64,000 bases of DNA, taken from contig JACDNU010000008.1 of assembly GCA_017656505.1 (NCBI GenBank), forward strand, positions 1 to 64,000. The letters are read 5' to 3'. A model generated the notes under the pieces. It did no database searches and was not told where the DNA came from. It was given only the letters and a program-made list of their open reading frames with translations. Position numbers and translations under genes: made by a program. This DNA comes from Archaeoglobus sp. (lineage in GTDB: Archaea > Halobacteriota > Archaeoglobi > Archaeoglobales > Archaeoglobaceae). Positions 8,629 through 16,111 of the stretch are shown piece by piece (position 1 is the stretch's first letter; each line of letters starts with the position of its first letter).

Positions 8629-9333
8629 CTATTGCTCAGCAAGCCTCTTTCTTAAAACCGGATTTCTTCTGGCAAGCTTTTCAAGAAAAGACTCGAAACT
8701 CTCATCTTCTGGCACGGCAACGTTTAAAAATACCCCTGTCCTTCCAGTCTCCCTCCTCTTCTCTAAAACTCTCTTCCTCTCTTCAATTATCTCCAGCCCG
8801 GTTTTCAGTATCTTTGCCAGTTCCACATCATCTATATCGATAATCGGAACCTCTTCATGCCCGTCTGCGGTAGGAAGAATTAGCATAAGCCTCTTGTCAA
8901 CTCCAGCCACCCTCTCGTCGGCAAGCAAGCCGTTTAAGCCTAAAGCCCCCCCGAAGTTGTAAAACTCGATTTCTCTACTTTTGAAATTTACAAGGGGAAA
9001 CGTAATGCTTGTGTTGTTTTCGAGTGCTATCTCCCCCTTTATTGCGTAGTTTGGGGTGGCTTGGACTATTTTTCTATGGATGACATTCAATCCATCTAAA
9101 GCCACTTCAATCAAGTAAGATGGAGTCCTCCTGGTTACAAAGATGTCAACATCACTTTGAGCCGTGGCATCTCCCCTTGCAACGCTTCCGTAAACCAGAG
9201 AAGGGATGGAGTAGTTTTTGAGTTTCTCCATTATTTCGATTGCTCTTCTTCTTTTCTCCCGGAGAATATTCCATCTCTCAGGAGTGTAAATGATCCTTTT
9301 TCTTTCTCCAAATGTTGCCGTTCTTTTTCGCAT
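8629..9333 (-). CDS. Nucleotidyltransferase-fold protein (Pol beta superfamily)
   Basis: A 234-residue archaeal protein with the minimal nucleotidyltransferase signature GSVARGDATAQSDVDIF (about residues 48-64), meaning a GS motif followed by DxD for metal and NTP binding. The surrounding beta sheet and the C-terminal helical region with basic residues are typical of an uncharacterised archaeal family often named DNA polymerase beta domain protein. There is no MNT/HEPN partner next to it, so it is not an obvious toxin-antitoxin gene. It stands alone between the radical SAM gene and cutA. Confidence 0.8.
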   Translation of the reverse strand: MRKRTATFGERKRIIYTPERWNILREKRRRAIEIMEKLKNYSIPSLVYGSVARGDATAQSDVDIFVTRRTPSYLIEVALDGLNVIHRKIVQATPNYAIKGEIALENNTSITFPLVNFKSREIEFYNFGGALGLNGLLADERVAGVDKRLMLILPTADGHEEVPIIDIDDVELAKILKTGLEIIEERKRVLEKRRETGRTGVFLNVAVPEDESFESFLEKLARRNPVLRKRLAEQ

Positions 9334-9372
9334 GGTATATACCTAACTAACAACTACGCAACTAACTTCATA

Positions 9373-9699
9373 CTAGCCTTCTGCCAAACTCAAATCTAAG
9401 CTCGAATCGATCCATTCAAAAAACTCCTTCAGCCCATCGTCAACCCCAAAAGCGCATATGCATGGTACTTCATAGCTGTGTAATTCCTTAACAGTCCTTC
9501 TCACTTCCTTAAACTTCTCCGCCTTTGTTTTGAGAATCATTCCAACTTCCTTTGCCTCCTCGATTTTGCCTTCCCACCAGTACATCGAGTTTATCGGAAA
9601 CATGTTAACGCATGCGACAAGTTTTCTTTCTAGAAGCTCTCTTGCGAGTTTTTTAGCCTCCTCCTCATCACTTGCCGTAACGTATATGAACATGTACAT
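9373..9699 (-). CDS. cutA: CutA1-type divalent-cation tolerance protein
   Basis: Small trimeric cytoplasmic protein of the CutA1 family, linked to tolerance of copper and other divalent metals. The first strand is FIYVTASDEEEAKKLA, followed by KLVACVNMFPINSMYWWEGKIEEA, which is the family signature, and HSYEVPCI near the end. The length is about 108 residues from the chosen ATG, which has AAGGGGTG six bases upstream. An earlier GTG (9708) is less likely. It is divergent from the M50 protease gene, with only about 50 bp between the two starts. Confidence 0.9.
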   Translation of the reverse strand: MYMFIYVTASDEEEAKKLARELLERKLVACVNMFPINSMYWWEGKIEEAKEVGMILKTKAEKFKEVRRTVKELHSYEVPCICAFGVDDGLKEFFEWIDSSLDLSLAEG

Positions 9700-9750
9700 C
9701 TGAAACACCCCTTGAATTTCTTTAAAAGCGAGAGGTTAAAGAGGTTAAAA

Positions 9751-11286
9751 ATGATTTCCCAAAACTGGATGCTGGGACTGGGAATTTTTCTCGTTTACTG
9801 GGTAGTTGTGACCATATTAAAATCTAAAAAGAAACTGGAAAAGTACAACATCACAGCCTATGGGCCCATCCTGCTTATAAGAACTGAGAAAGGGCTAAAC
9901 TTTCTCGACAGAATTTCAAGGAACAAAGCCTTCTGGCGAAGGATTGCTGACTCAGGAGTTCCGGCTGTGTTTGCTGGCATGGCTTTCATGTTCATTCTGA
10001 TCCTGATTATGGATTTTGTCCTCTTCACGAATCCTCCTCCCCCTTCAGAGCTTACGAATCCAAAAAATGCTTTACTCATACCAGGCCTGAATGACTGGAT
10101 CCCGCTAGAATGGGGAATAATCGGTCTTCTTGTAACACTAGTCGTCCACGAATTCAGTCATGGTATCCTTTGCAGAGTTGAAGGGGTTAGAGTGAAATCG
10201 ATGGGAGTTATTCTTGCTTTGGTGCCTATCGGAGGCTTTGCCGAGCCGGATGAGGAGGAACTGCTCGATAAGAATAAAACAAGAAGGATCCAACGGATAA
10301 GGATTTTCTCCGCAGGAGTTATAAGCAATTTCATCGTAGCCTTTTTTGCCTTCGCTCTCTTCTTTTACCTCATAAGTGCTCTATCACCAACGGTCACCGT
10401 TTTGGGAGTTTATCCCGATTCGCCAGCTTATGGAGTTGTAGAGGAGCTCTCGATTGTGAAGGAAATCAACGGAGTCAAAGTTGTTTATCCGGAGGACGTT
10501 GATAAAGCAATCAAATCGGATATACTTCGCATCACGGTTGAGAAGAATGGGGAAACAAAAACGGTTGAACTTGAAAATCTTGCCGGGCCACGAATTGTTG
10601 GATTAATAAAGGGATATCCGGCATTAGATGCAGGATTGAAGGAAGGTATGATCATATACTCAATCAATGGCATTAGAACCTACTCCATAAGCTCTTTCTT
10701 CAACGTTATGAAAAAGACGAAGCCTGGGGATGGGGTGGACGTTGTAGTCTTTTACCAGAACGAATTCAAGCATTACAGCTTTCAGCTTGGAAAGCATCCC
10801 TCTGGAAATACGGGCTTCATGGGTGTCTCAGTGGAAGATCAGATTTCCGGAATGAGAATCGCATATTCCAGCTTAATTCTGGACTGGCTCAGATCGATTC
10901 CATCCCAGCTGAGCTCCCCAAGGGGGTGGCTTACAATAATATCGATGCCCATAAATTTCAGAGGATTTGGGGAGGAAAGTTCTGCCTTCTTTATTCCTCA
11001 GGGATTTTGGAAGGACAAGGGCGAGACGATCTTCTACATCCTGAACATTCTTTACTGGGTGGGGTGGATCGACTTCTACGTTGGATTGTTCAATTGCTTG
11101 CCCGCCATTCCACTTGATGGGGGAAGAGTCCTACATGAGACCCTCTCATCAATTCTGACAAGGAGGTTTGGTGAAAGAGGAGAGGAGATGTCGTTGGCAG
11201 CCGGGAGATTTCTAGCATTCATCGTTTTCTCGTCTCTCTTGTTATCGATCTTAATTCCTAATCTTCAAGGATTGATCGGTGGTTAG
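9751..11286 (+). CDS. M50 (site-2 protease type) membrane zinc metalloprotease
   Basis: Intramembrane protease that cuts membrane-bound substrates, often regulators. The first helices are at about residues 5-25 and 70-95. The zinc motif HEFSH (in VVHEFSHGILC, about residue 133) lies in a membrane segment. A PDZ-like region follows in the middle (about residues 215-370), with GVYPDSPAYG and KGYPALDAGLKEG marking two PDZ repeats. The third zinc ligand region is NCLPAIPLDGGR (about residue 450). The protein is about 511 residues from ATG 9751, where GAGGTT lies seven bases before. A TTG at 9712 would add 13 residues, with weaker support. No substrate gene is adjacent. Confidence 0.92.
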   Translation: MISQNWMLGLGIFLVYWVVVTILKSKKKLEKYNITAYGPILLIRTEKGLNFLDRISRNKAFWRRIADSGVPAVFAGMAFMFILILIMDFVLFTNPPPPSELTNPKNALLIPGLNDWIPLEWGIIGLLVTLVVHEFSHGILCRVEGVRVKSMGVILALVPIGGFAEPDEEELLDKNKTRRIQRIRIFSAGVISNFIVAFFAFALFFYLISALSPTVTVLGVYPDSPAYGVVEELSIVKEINGVKVVYPEDVDKAIKSDILRITVEKNGETKTVELENLAGPRIVGLIKGYPALDAGLKEGMIIYSINGIRTYSISSFFNVMKKTKPGDGVDVVVFYQNEFKHYSFQLGKHPSGNTGFMGVSVEDQISGMRIAYSSLILDWLRSIPSQLSSPRGWLTIISMPINFRGFGEESSAFFIPQGFWKDKGETIFYILNILYWVGWIDFYVGLFNCLPAIPLDGGRVLHETLSSILTRRFGERGEEMSLAAGRFLAFIVFSSLLLSILIPNLQGLIGG

Positions 11287-11421
11287 TTGGTTGGGTTGAT
11301 TAGAGTAAGAGAATGGAATAAAAGATAGAATAGAAGAAGATAGAAGAAGATAAAGGAGATAGAATAATTAAAATTGGAAAGTTTAGAGAAATTTGGTTTG
11401 GGTAAATTTGAAATATTTAAA
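11287..11421. other. Intergenic spacer with short A/G-rich repeats
   Basis: A convergent spacer of 135 bp with repeated units such as GATAGAAGAA and GAATAAAAG. It probably serves as the 3' end of two convergent genes. No gene is seen. Confidence 0.4.
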
Positions 11422-12453
11422 TTACTTCTTCGCTCCTTTCGTCTGTTTCTTCTGTTTTCCCTTCTTGGTTTGCTTACCCTCTTTACTTTGCTTACCTTTA
11501 CTCTGTTTGCTCTGTTTACTCCGTTCACTTTGCTTGGACTTTCCCTCAGAAGCCTTCTTTCTCTGTCCCTTTTTGGGTTTCTTCTCAGCTTCCTTTTCAC
11601 CCTCTGCCTTTTCTTTTGGACTTTCAACCTTTTCAGCGGATTCCCCGATTTCGGTCTCATGCTTTGTCTCTGTTTTCTCTCCCTCAATTTCCTCAGTTCC
11701 CTTGGTCTCGTCAGTCCTCTCTTCTAATTCTTTAGCCTCTTCAGCTTCCTTTTCTTTTTTCTTCTCTTCTACTTCAGCTCCTGGCCTCGGATATCTCTCC
11801 ACGAACTCCACTTCTTTTATGTCCTCGAAGTGTCTGAAGATGTCGTCAAGAGCCCTGAATTTTCCGATAAGGAAGAACTGGTCAAAACTCGCTCCCCTGG
11901 GAACCTCGACTATCAGCTTTCCATTCTCAATCTTTGCCTCGACGTCTTTAGCTGTATGGAGGAGAAAGAGGGCCCTTATCTTTTCAATCTGATCTTCAAT
12001 CTTCTCCTTTATTTCCACGTCGAAGATTATTTTCTTGCCCGCGTAAGGATGGTTGAAGTCCACGATTACCCTTCTACCGATTATCCTTTCTACAGTACCG
12101 TATCTATCGCCGACTTGGATTCTCTGGCCGGGATAAGGCTTCTCTTTGAGCTTTGTCACTGTGACAACATCTTTGTTATCGGGATCGTACTCGCCAAAAG
12201 CCTTCTCTGGCTCAACCTCGATCTTGCCTTTAAATCCTATCTCTTTTCCCTCTAGGCCCTCATCCAGTCCCTCAATAACATGCCTCTCTCCCACGACAAC
12301 CACTATGTCCCCATATCTTGCTCTCTCGCTAAGGCCAGCCTCCTTTGCAACCTCCTCATCCGTTGAATCGATAATCGTGCCATCTTCCAGTCTTGCTGTA
12401 TAGCTTATCTTGACGAAATCCCCTTTACTGACAATTTCTCCCTTTACAGCCAT
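11422..12453 (-). CDS. FKBP-type peptidyl-prolyl isomerase with long charged tail
   Basis: SlyD-like archaeal FKBP that acts as a prolyl isomerase and chaperone in the cytoplasm. The FKBP core begins with GDFVKISYTARLEDGTIIDST and is interrupted by the insert-in-flap domain (about residues 85-135), with FNHPYAGKKIIFDVEI closing the core at about residues 132-147. A second small domain follows (about residues 150-225). The last ~115 residues are low complexity: first Glu/Lys/Thr rich, then repeats of KQSK, GKQ and KK. That tail is not part of the usual family and could bind nucleic acid or ribosomes. I chose ATG 12453 because GGTGAT precedes it, rather than GTG 12462. Confidence 0.92.
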   Translation of the reverse strand: MAVKGEIVSKGDFVKISYTARLEDGTIIDSTDEEVAKEAGLSERARYGDIVVVVGERHVIEGLDEGLEGKEIGFKGKIEVEPEKAFGEYDPDNKDVVTVTKLKEKPYPGQRIQVGDRYGTVERIIGRRVIVDFNHPYAGKKIIFDVEIKEKIEDQIEKIRALFLLHTAKDVEAKIENGKLIVEVPRGASFDQFFLIGKFRALDDIFRHFEDIKEVEFVERYPRPGAEVEEKKKEKEAEEAKELEERTDETKGTEEIEGEKTETKHETEIGESAEKVESPKEKAEGEKEAEKKPKKGQRKKASEGKSKQSERSKQSKQSKGKQSKEGKQTKKGKQKKQTKGAKK

Positions 12454-12531
12454 GGTAATCACCAGTTTTTTATACTGCCGATGATGGGTATAAAAAGGTT
12501 GGTATAAAAAATGGCAGCAAAGGTCGGTAAC

Positions 12532-13074
12532 ATGATCGAGATTGAGGCTAAATTCAGGCTTGAAAATGCTGAAGAAGTCGAAAGAAAGGTAGAAGAGTTT
12601 GCTGAGTTTGTGATCGACAAGATTGAGGAGGACATCTATTTCAGTTTTAGCTTTCGAGACTTCTCCAAAACCGATGAGGCGGTAAGGATTCGAAGGGATG
12701 TTGAAGGTGTCACCTTGGCTTACAAGGGCCCTAAGATCGATCGAGAAACGAAAGCGAGAGAAGAAATCAAGGTGAGAATTTTTTCTGAGGATTATGAAAA
12801 TGCTATAGCTTTCCTTGAAAAGCTCGGCCTTAGAAAATTCGCAAAAGTGAAGAAGAGGAGGAAAATCTATCGGAAGGATAACGTTCTGATATGTCTCGAC
12901 AGCTTGGAGGGTTTGGGAGATTTCATCGAGATTGAGGTTGAAAGTCCGAATTTAGATACTGCTAAAGAAGAGATATTCAGGCTCGCTAAAACACTCGGAG
13001 TATCGGAAAGCTTAGCAGACAGCATAAGAAAATCCTATCTTGAGCTGTTGGTGGAAAAGGGATTGGTAGGTTAG
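12532..13074 (+). CDS. CYTH-domain protein (class IV adenylate cyclase/ThTPase-like)
   Basis: CYTH proteins fold into an eight-strand tunnel and act on triphosphates, including adenylate cyclase CyaB and thiamine-triphosphatase activities. The signature ExExK is seen as IEIEAKF (residues 2-8), followed by AVRIRRD and a YKGPK strand with basic and acidic tunnel residues, and LGDFIEIEVE near the end. The chosen start gives 180 residues with AAAGGTCGG upstream. An earlier ATG at 12511 is possible. Which substrate it uses cannot be decided here. It is divergent from the FKBP gene. Confidence 0.85.
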   Translation: MIEIEAKFRLENAEEVERKVEEFAEFVIDKIEEDIYFSFSFRDFSKTDEAVRIRRDVEGVTLAYKGPKIDRETKAREEIKVRIFSEDYENAIAFLEKLGLRKFAKVKKRRKIYRKDNVLICLDSLEGLGDFIEIEVESPNLDTAKEEIFRLAKTLGVSESLADSIRKSYLELLVEKGLVG

Positions 13075-13098
13075 CGTAATTAGCGTTGGGGAAAAACC

Positions 13099-13764
13099 TT
13101 AGTACATCTCCCGAAGCTGGCAGTAAAAGTCATCAAAATTAAAAATCGCGAAGTATCCGGAGTTAGCATTTCCCGGGTTAACGACTAGCGGGTTCTCATG
13201 GGTTCCTCCATGATTCCCCTCACGAATCCCCCCGTGAATCCCCCTTGCTTCGTGAATATGCCCGCAGAAAACTGCATCGAAGCTGCTGAGAATCTCCCTT
13301 ATTGCAACACATCCAGCGTTAACTTGACCATAGGTTCTATCTAGAATGCCAAAAGGCGGGCAGTGGGAAATGAGAATGTTCTTCTCTCCATAACTGAAAT
13401 TTTTCGTAAAGCCCCTGATTTCATCCTCAGAATACTCGCATGGTGTGAAAAAGGGTGTGTAGTTGGAACCACCAATTCCATGCAATGTAAAACCCTTGAA
13501 CTTTACACTCTTCCCATGGATCAGGTTTATTTCCGTCTCTTCAAAGAGGTCGAGCGTATCGGGAGGATCACAATTTCCATGGACGGCAATGCATTCAAAG
13601 CCAAAGTCTCTAAGAAGCTTATCGAATTCAAAGATGTCTTGAGATCTGAAATGCGTGATATCTCCGCATGCAAAGCAAAAAGACGATTCGTCGCTCGCAA
13701 CGCTTAGAATTTTCTTCAATCTCTTAAATGAGGAATGAATGTCTGAGATTACAAGCACATTCAT
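13099..13764 (-). CDS. Calcineurin-like metallophosphoesterase
   Basis: A 221-residue phosphoesterase with the metal-binding motif order DIH (ISDIHSS, residue 8), GDI (ACGDITH), GNCD (HGNCDPP), SHCPP and GHIHEARG, as in small archaeal YfcE-like enzymes. Two divalent metals would be bound, and substrates may be phosphodiesters. A loop with GIHGGIREGNHGGTHENP before the last motif, VVNPGN, looks expanded by a local duplication. The gene starts 12 nt after the end of the aCPSF2 gene on the same strand, which suggests joint expression. Confidence 0.9.
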   Translation of the reverse strand: MNVLVISDIHSSFKRLKKILSVASDESSFCFACGDITHFRSQDIFEFDKLLRDFGFECIAVHGNCDPPDTLDLFEETEINLIHGKSVKFKGFTLHGIGGSNYTPFFTPCEYSEDEIRGFTKNFSYGEKNILISHCPPFGILDRTYGQVNAGCVAIREILSSFDAVFCGHIHEARGIHGGIREGNHGGTHENPLVVNPGNANSGYFAIFNFDDFYCQLREMY

Positions 13765-13776
13765 AGCGGTTAGCGA

Positions 13777-15003
13777 TCAATCCAAAACAAAAACATCCCC
13801 ATTATTTGGGGCGTATGCTTCTATTCCTATCTCCTCTCTTATCCAAGTTGCAAACTCTTCGGTGTTCTCACCGTGGACTGTGAAGGCTATTTCAGCCCCT
13901 TTATCGGCTGCGACCTCTACCACCCTTTTTAGCTGTGCATCATCTGCGTGGGCTGAGAAGTCGTACTGTTCAACGCCTATTCTAAGCTTTACAACCCTGT
14001 GGCCGAGGTTTATCATCCCCCTGCTTAAAGCCATCTCTCCATTCGTTCCATCAACCTGATAGCCGGTTAGAATTATCTTCGATTTCTCGTCGTTATAAAG
14101 CCTTGAGATGTAGAACAGAGCTGGCCCTCCATTCAGCATGCCTGCAGTCGTTACTATGGCTGCTGGCTCCTCGAGAACCTTCTCTCTCTTACCTCTTTCA
14201 ACTATCCTTGCCCTCTTAACAGCCTTCCTGAGCTTTTTAGCGTTTCTGACGTATCTAGGATATCTTTCGAGAATTCTACCCACTTCTTTTCCCATCCCAT
14301 CGAGATATGGGGTTATTCCGAATCTGTTCAGGATCATTAGCACTTCCTGAGTTCTTCCGACTGCAAAAGCTGGAATTATTGCATGTCCACCCCTATCAAG
14401 TGTCTCGATAACAGATTCAGCAAATTTCTTTTCCAGTTCTTTTCTTTCAGGATGCTCAACGCCAAAATACGTGCTTTCCACGATCAGAATGTCCGTCTCG
14501 GGATAGTTCAGATCTGCTGGCTCCAAAAGCCTTGTGTCTTCGAGCTTTATGTCTCCCGTGTAAAGGATGTTGAAGTTCTTCGAGAGATGGATGCTTGCAC
14601 TCCCCGGAATATGCCCTGCGTTGAGGAAAACAACCTCCCACCCATCAACTTCAAAGCTTTCGTTGTAGGGAACTTCGATCGTGTTGCTTTCGAACTGCAT
14701 GAACTCCCGCTTTCCGTAAGGTGGGGATTCCATTATGTTCAACGAATCTTTTAGCAGGATGTGCGATAGATCCCTTGTTGGGGGGGTCATGTATACTGTT
14801 GGATCGTAATACATCAGATTCGGAGCCACGCCTACATGATCCAAGTGCCCATGGGATATTATAACCGACCTTGGAGAAACCCCATTTAGCGGATATTCAG
14901 GGGGATCTGAAGGTTTCATTCCGTAATCAAGAACGATAGAATCAACTACTACTGCGGATCTCCCTACTTCTCTGCAACCTCCGAGGAAATTTATTACTGT
15001 CAC
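13777..15003 (-). CDS. aCPSF2-type beta-CASP ribonuclease
   Basis: Metallo-beta-lactamase/beta-CASP RNase involved in RNA end processing and decay. The zinc motif SHGHLDHVG (about residue 50) and NAGHIPGSAS are present, followed by the TGDIKLED strand, the beta-CASP region with AFAVGRTQE, and the terminal motif FSAHADDAQLKR. At 408 residues without KH domains it is the short archaeal aCPSF2 group, not aCPSF1, which carries KH domains. The start is GTG 15003 behind AGGA. It is divergent from the Trm56 gene, consistent with a cluster of RNA-related genes. Confidence 0.9.
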   Translation of the reverse strand: MTVINFLGGCREVGRSAVVVDSIVLDYGMKPSDPPEYPLNGVSPRSVIISHGHLDHVGVAPNLMYYDPTVYMTPPTRDLSHILLKDSLNIMESPPYGKREFMQFESNTIEVPYNESFEVDGWEVVFLNAGHIPGSASIHLSKNFNILYTGDIKLEDTRLLEPADLNYPETDILIVESTYFGVEHPERKELEKKFAESVIETLDRGGHAIIPAFAVGRTQEVLMILNRFGITPYLDGMGKEVGRILERYPRYVRNAKKLRKAVKRARIVERGKREKVLEEPAAIVTTAGMLNGGPALFYISRLYNDEKSKIILTGYQVDGTNGEMALSRGMINLGHRVVKLRIGVEQYDFSAHADDAQLKRVVEVAADKGAEIAFTVHGENTEEFATWIREEIGIEAYAPNNGDVFVLD

Positions 15004-15109
15004 TCCTATAAGCTCAAATTTTGCTTAATAAATATATTTCGGTGTGCTTAATTATCATTGAAAACTGCAGATCGTGAAAGTTTTTATAGATGGGGTAGAG
15101 AGTTCTGCA

Positions 15110-15616
15110 ATGGAGGTCTACGTTCTTCGCCTTGGCCATAGGCCCGAGAGAGACAAGCGCATTTCAACTCACGTCGCTCTTACAGCAAGAGCTTTGGGGG
15201 CGAAGGGCATCTATTTCAGCTGCTACGATGAAAGTGTTTTTCAGTCCGTCAGGGATGTTGTTGCTAGATGGGGTGGTGATTTTTTCATCGAAGAAGTTAG
15301 CTGGAGAAGTTTTTTAAAGGAATTTGATGGAATCAAGGTACACCTTACGATGTATGGGATTCCATTGCCCGAAAAAATTGATGAAATCAAGAAAGCAGAA
15401 AAGGTTATGGTTGTAGTTGGAGCTGAGAAGGTTCCGGCAGAAGTTTACGAGCTTTGTGACTACAATATATCAATCGGAAATCAACCCCACAGCGAAGTGG
15501 CTGCCTTGGCCATCTTCTTAGACAGGATTTTGGGGAAAACCTTTGATTTGAAATTCGAAGATGCAAAAATTGAAGTAATCCCTTCTGAAAAGGGAAAACT
15601 CGTCAGAGAACGCTGA
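15110..15616 (+). CDS. trm56: tRNA (cytidine(56)-2'-O)-methyltransferase
   Basis: SPOUT-family enzyme that methylates the ribose of C56 in the T-loop of archaeal tRNAs, stabilising the D/T loop contact. The N-terminal [15 protein letters not shown] is the family hallmark, followed by [13 protein letters not shown] and the SAM-binding trefoil knot region with VVVGAEKVP and [19 protein letters not shown]. The ATG at 15110 gives 168 residues and starts directly at the conserved block. An upstream GTG at 15074 would add 12 residues not seen in the family. Confidence 0.93.
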   Translation: MEVYVLRLGHRPERDKRISTHVALTARALGAKGIYFSCYDESVFQSVRDVVARWGGDFFIEEVSWRSFLKEFDGIKVHLTMYGIPLPEKIDEIKKAEKVMVVVGAEKVPAEVYELCDYNISIGNQPHSEVAALAIFLDRILGKTFDLKFEDAKIEVIPSEKGKLVRER

Positions 15617-15728
15617 AAAGTTGGCCCTGAATTTTTTGGACATACCGATTTTTCATTCCTTTTCTTTCCGAGTTTTTGGCAATAAGATTACAGCGTTGAT
15701 CCTTTATACTTCCTCTCAATTAAACCCC

Positions 15729-16033
15729 ATGGAGAAGTTGCTGGTTATAATTTCAAGCGGGAGGAAGGTGAAGGAAAAGGCCCTAATAGGGTTGATGTTC
15801 CCAACGAATAAGATGAAATACAAGTTGGCTGAGGATGTGGAGATTGTTTTCATAGGCCCCTCGAAGGACTTGCTTGTGGGTGATGAGGAGCACAGAAATA
15901 CTGTCCTTTCCTCGATTGGAGAATACAACCCTTGGTTTGCAGGTATATGGCCGAAATGAAAAGGCATCCAGAAGAGAAGCTTGATTTTGTGCGAGTTGAA
16001 TATGTGGGAGCATACACTCCATCGCTCTTCTGA
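15729..16033 (+). pseudogene. DsrE-family protein, frameshifted
   Basis: The first frame starts at ATG 15729 with EKLLVIISSG and continues through EIVFIGPSKDLL to about residue 65, the beta-alpha-beta core of DsrE/DsrF-like sulfur-carrier proteins. It then runs out of frame and stops at 15959. The missing end is present one frame away: CRYMAEMKRHPEEKLD then VEYVGAYTPSLF, ending with TGA at 16031-16033. Joining them near position 15920-15940 restores a complete protein of about 100 residues with the expected Cys. Either it is a recent pseudogene or the base count at this site is wrong. Programmed frameshifting is possible but less likely. Confidence 0.75.
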
Positions 16034-16081
16034 ATTTTTTTAAAATCAAATTTGCTTTACTAAAAATCAAAAGAAGTTAAA

Positions 16082-16090
16082 TTTTTATAC
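16082..16090 (+). promoter_or_regulatory. TATA box of the surface operon
   Basis: TTTTTATAC lies 22-30 nt before ATG 16112. Transcription would start at or next to the ATG, so the first gene probably has a leaderless message. No ribosome-binding site is seen. Confidence 0.5.
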
Positions 16091-16111
16091 ACCTTTTGCA
16101 TAGGCCAGAGC

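Noticed and set aside
11393-11992. Plus-strand ORFs of 117-199 codons opposite the FKBP tail
   Set aside because: They are the complement of a Lys/Glu/Gln-rich repeat region and give Leu/Phe/Ser-rich low-complexity protein without a start signal.
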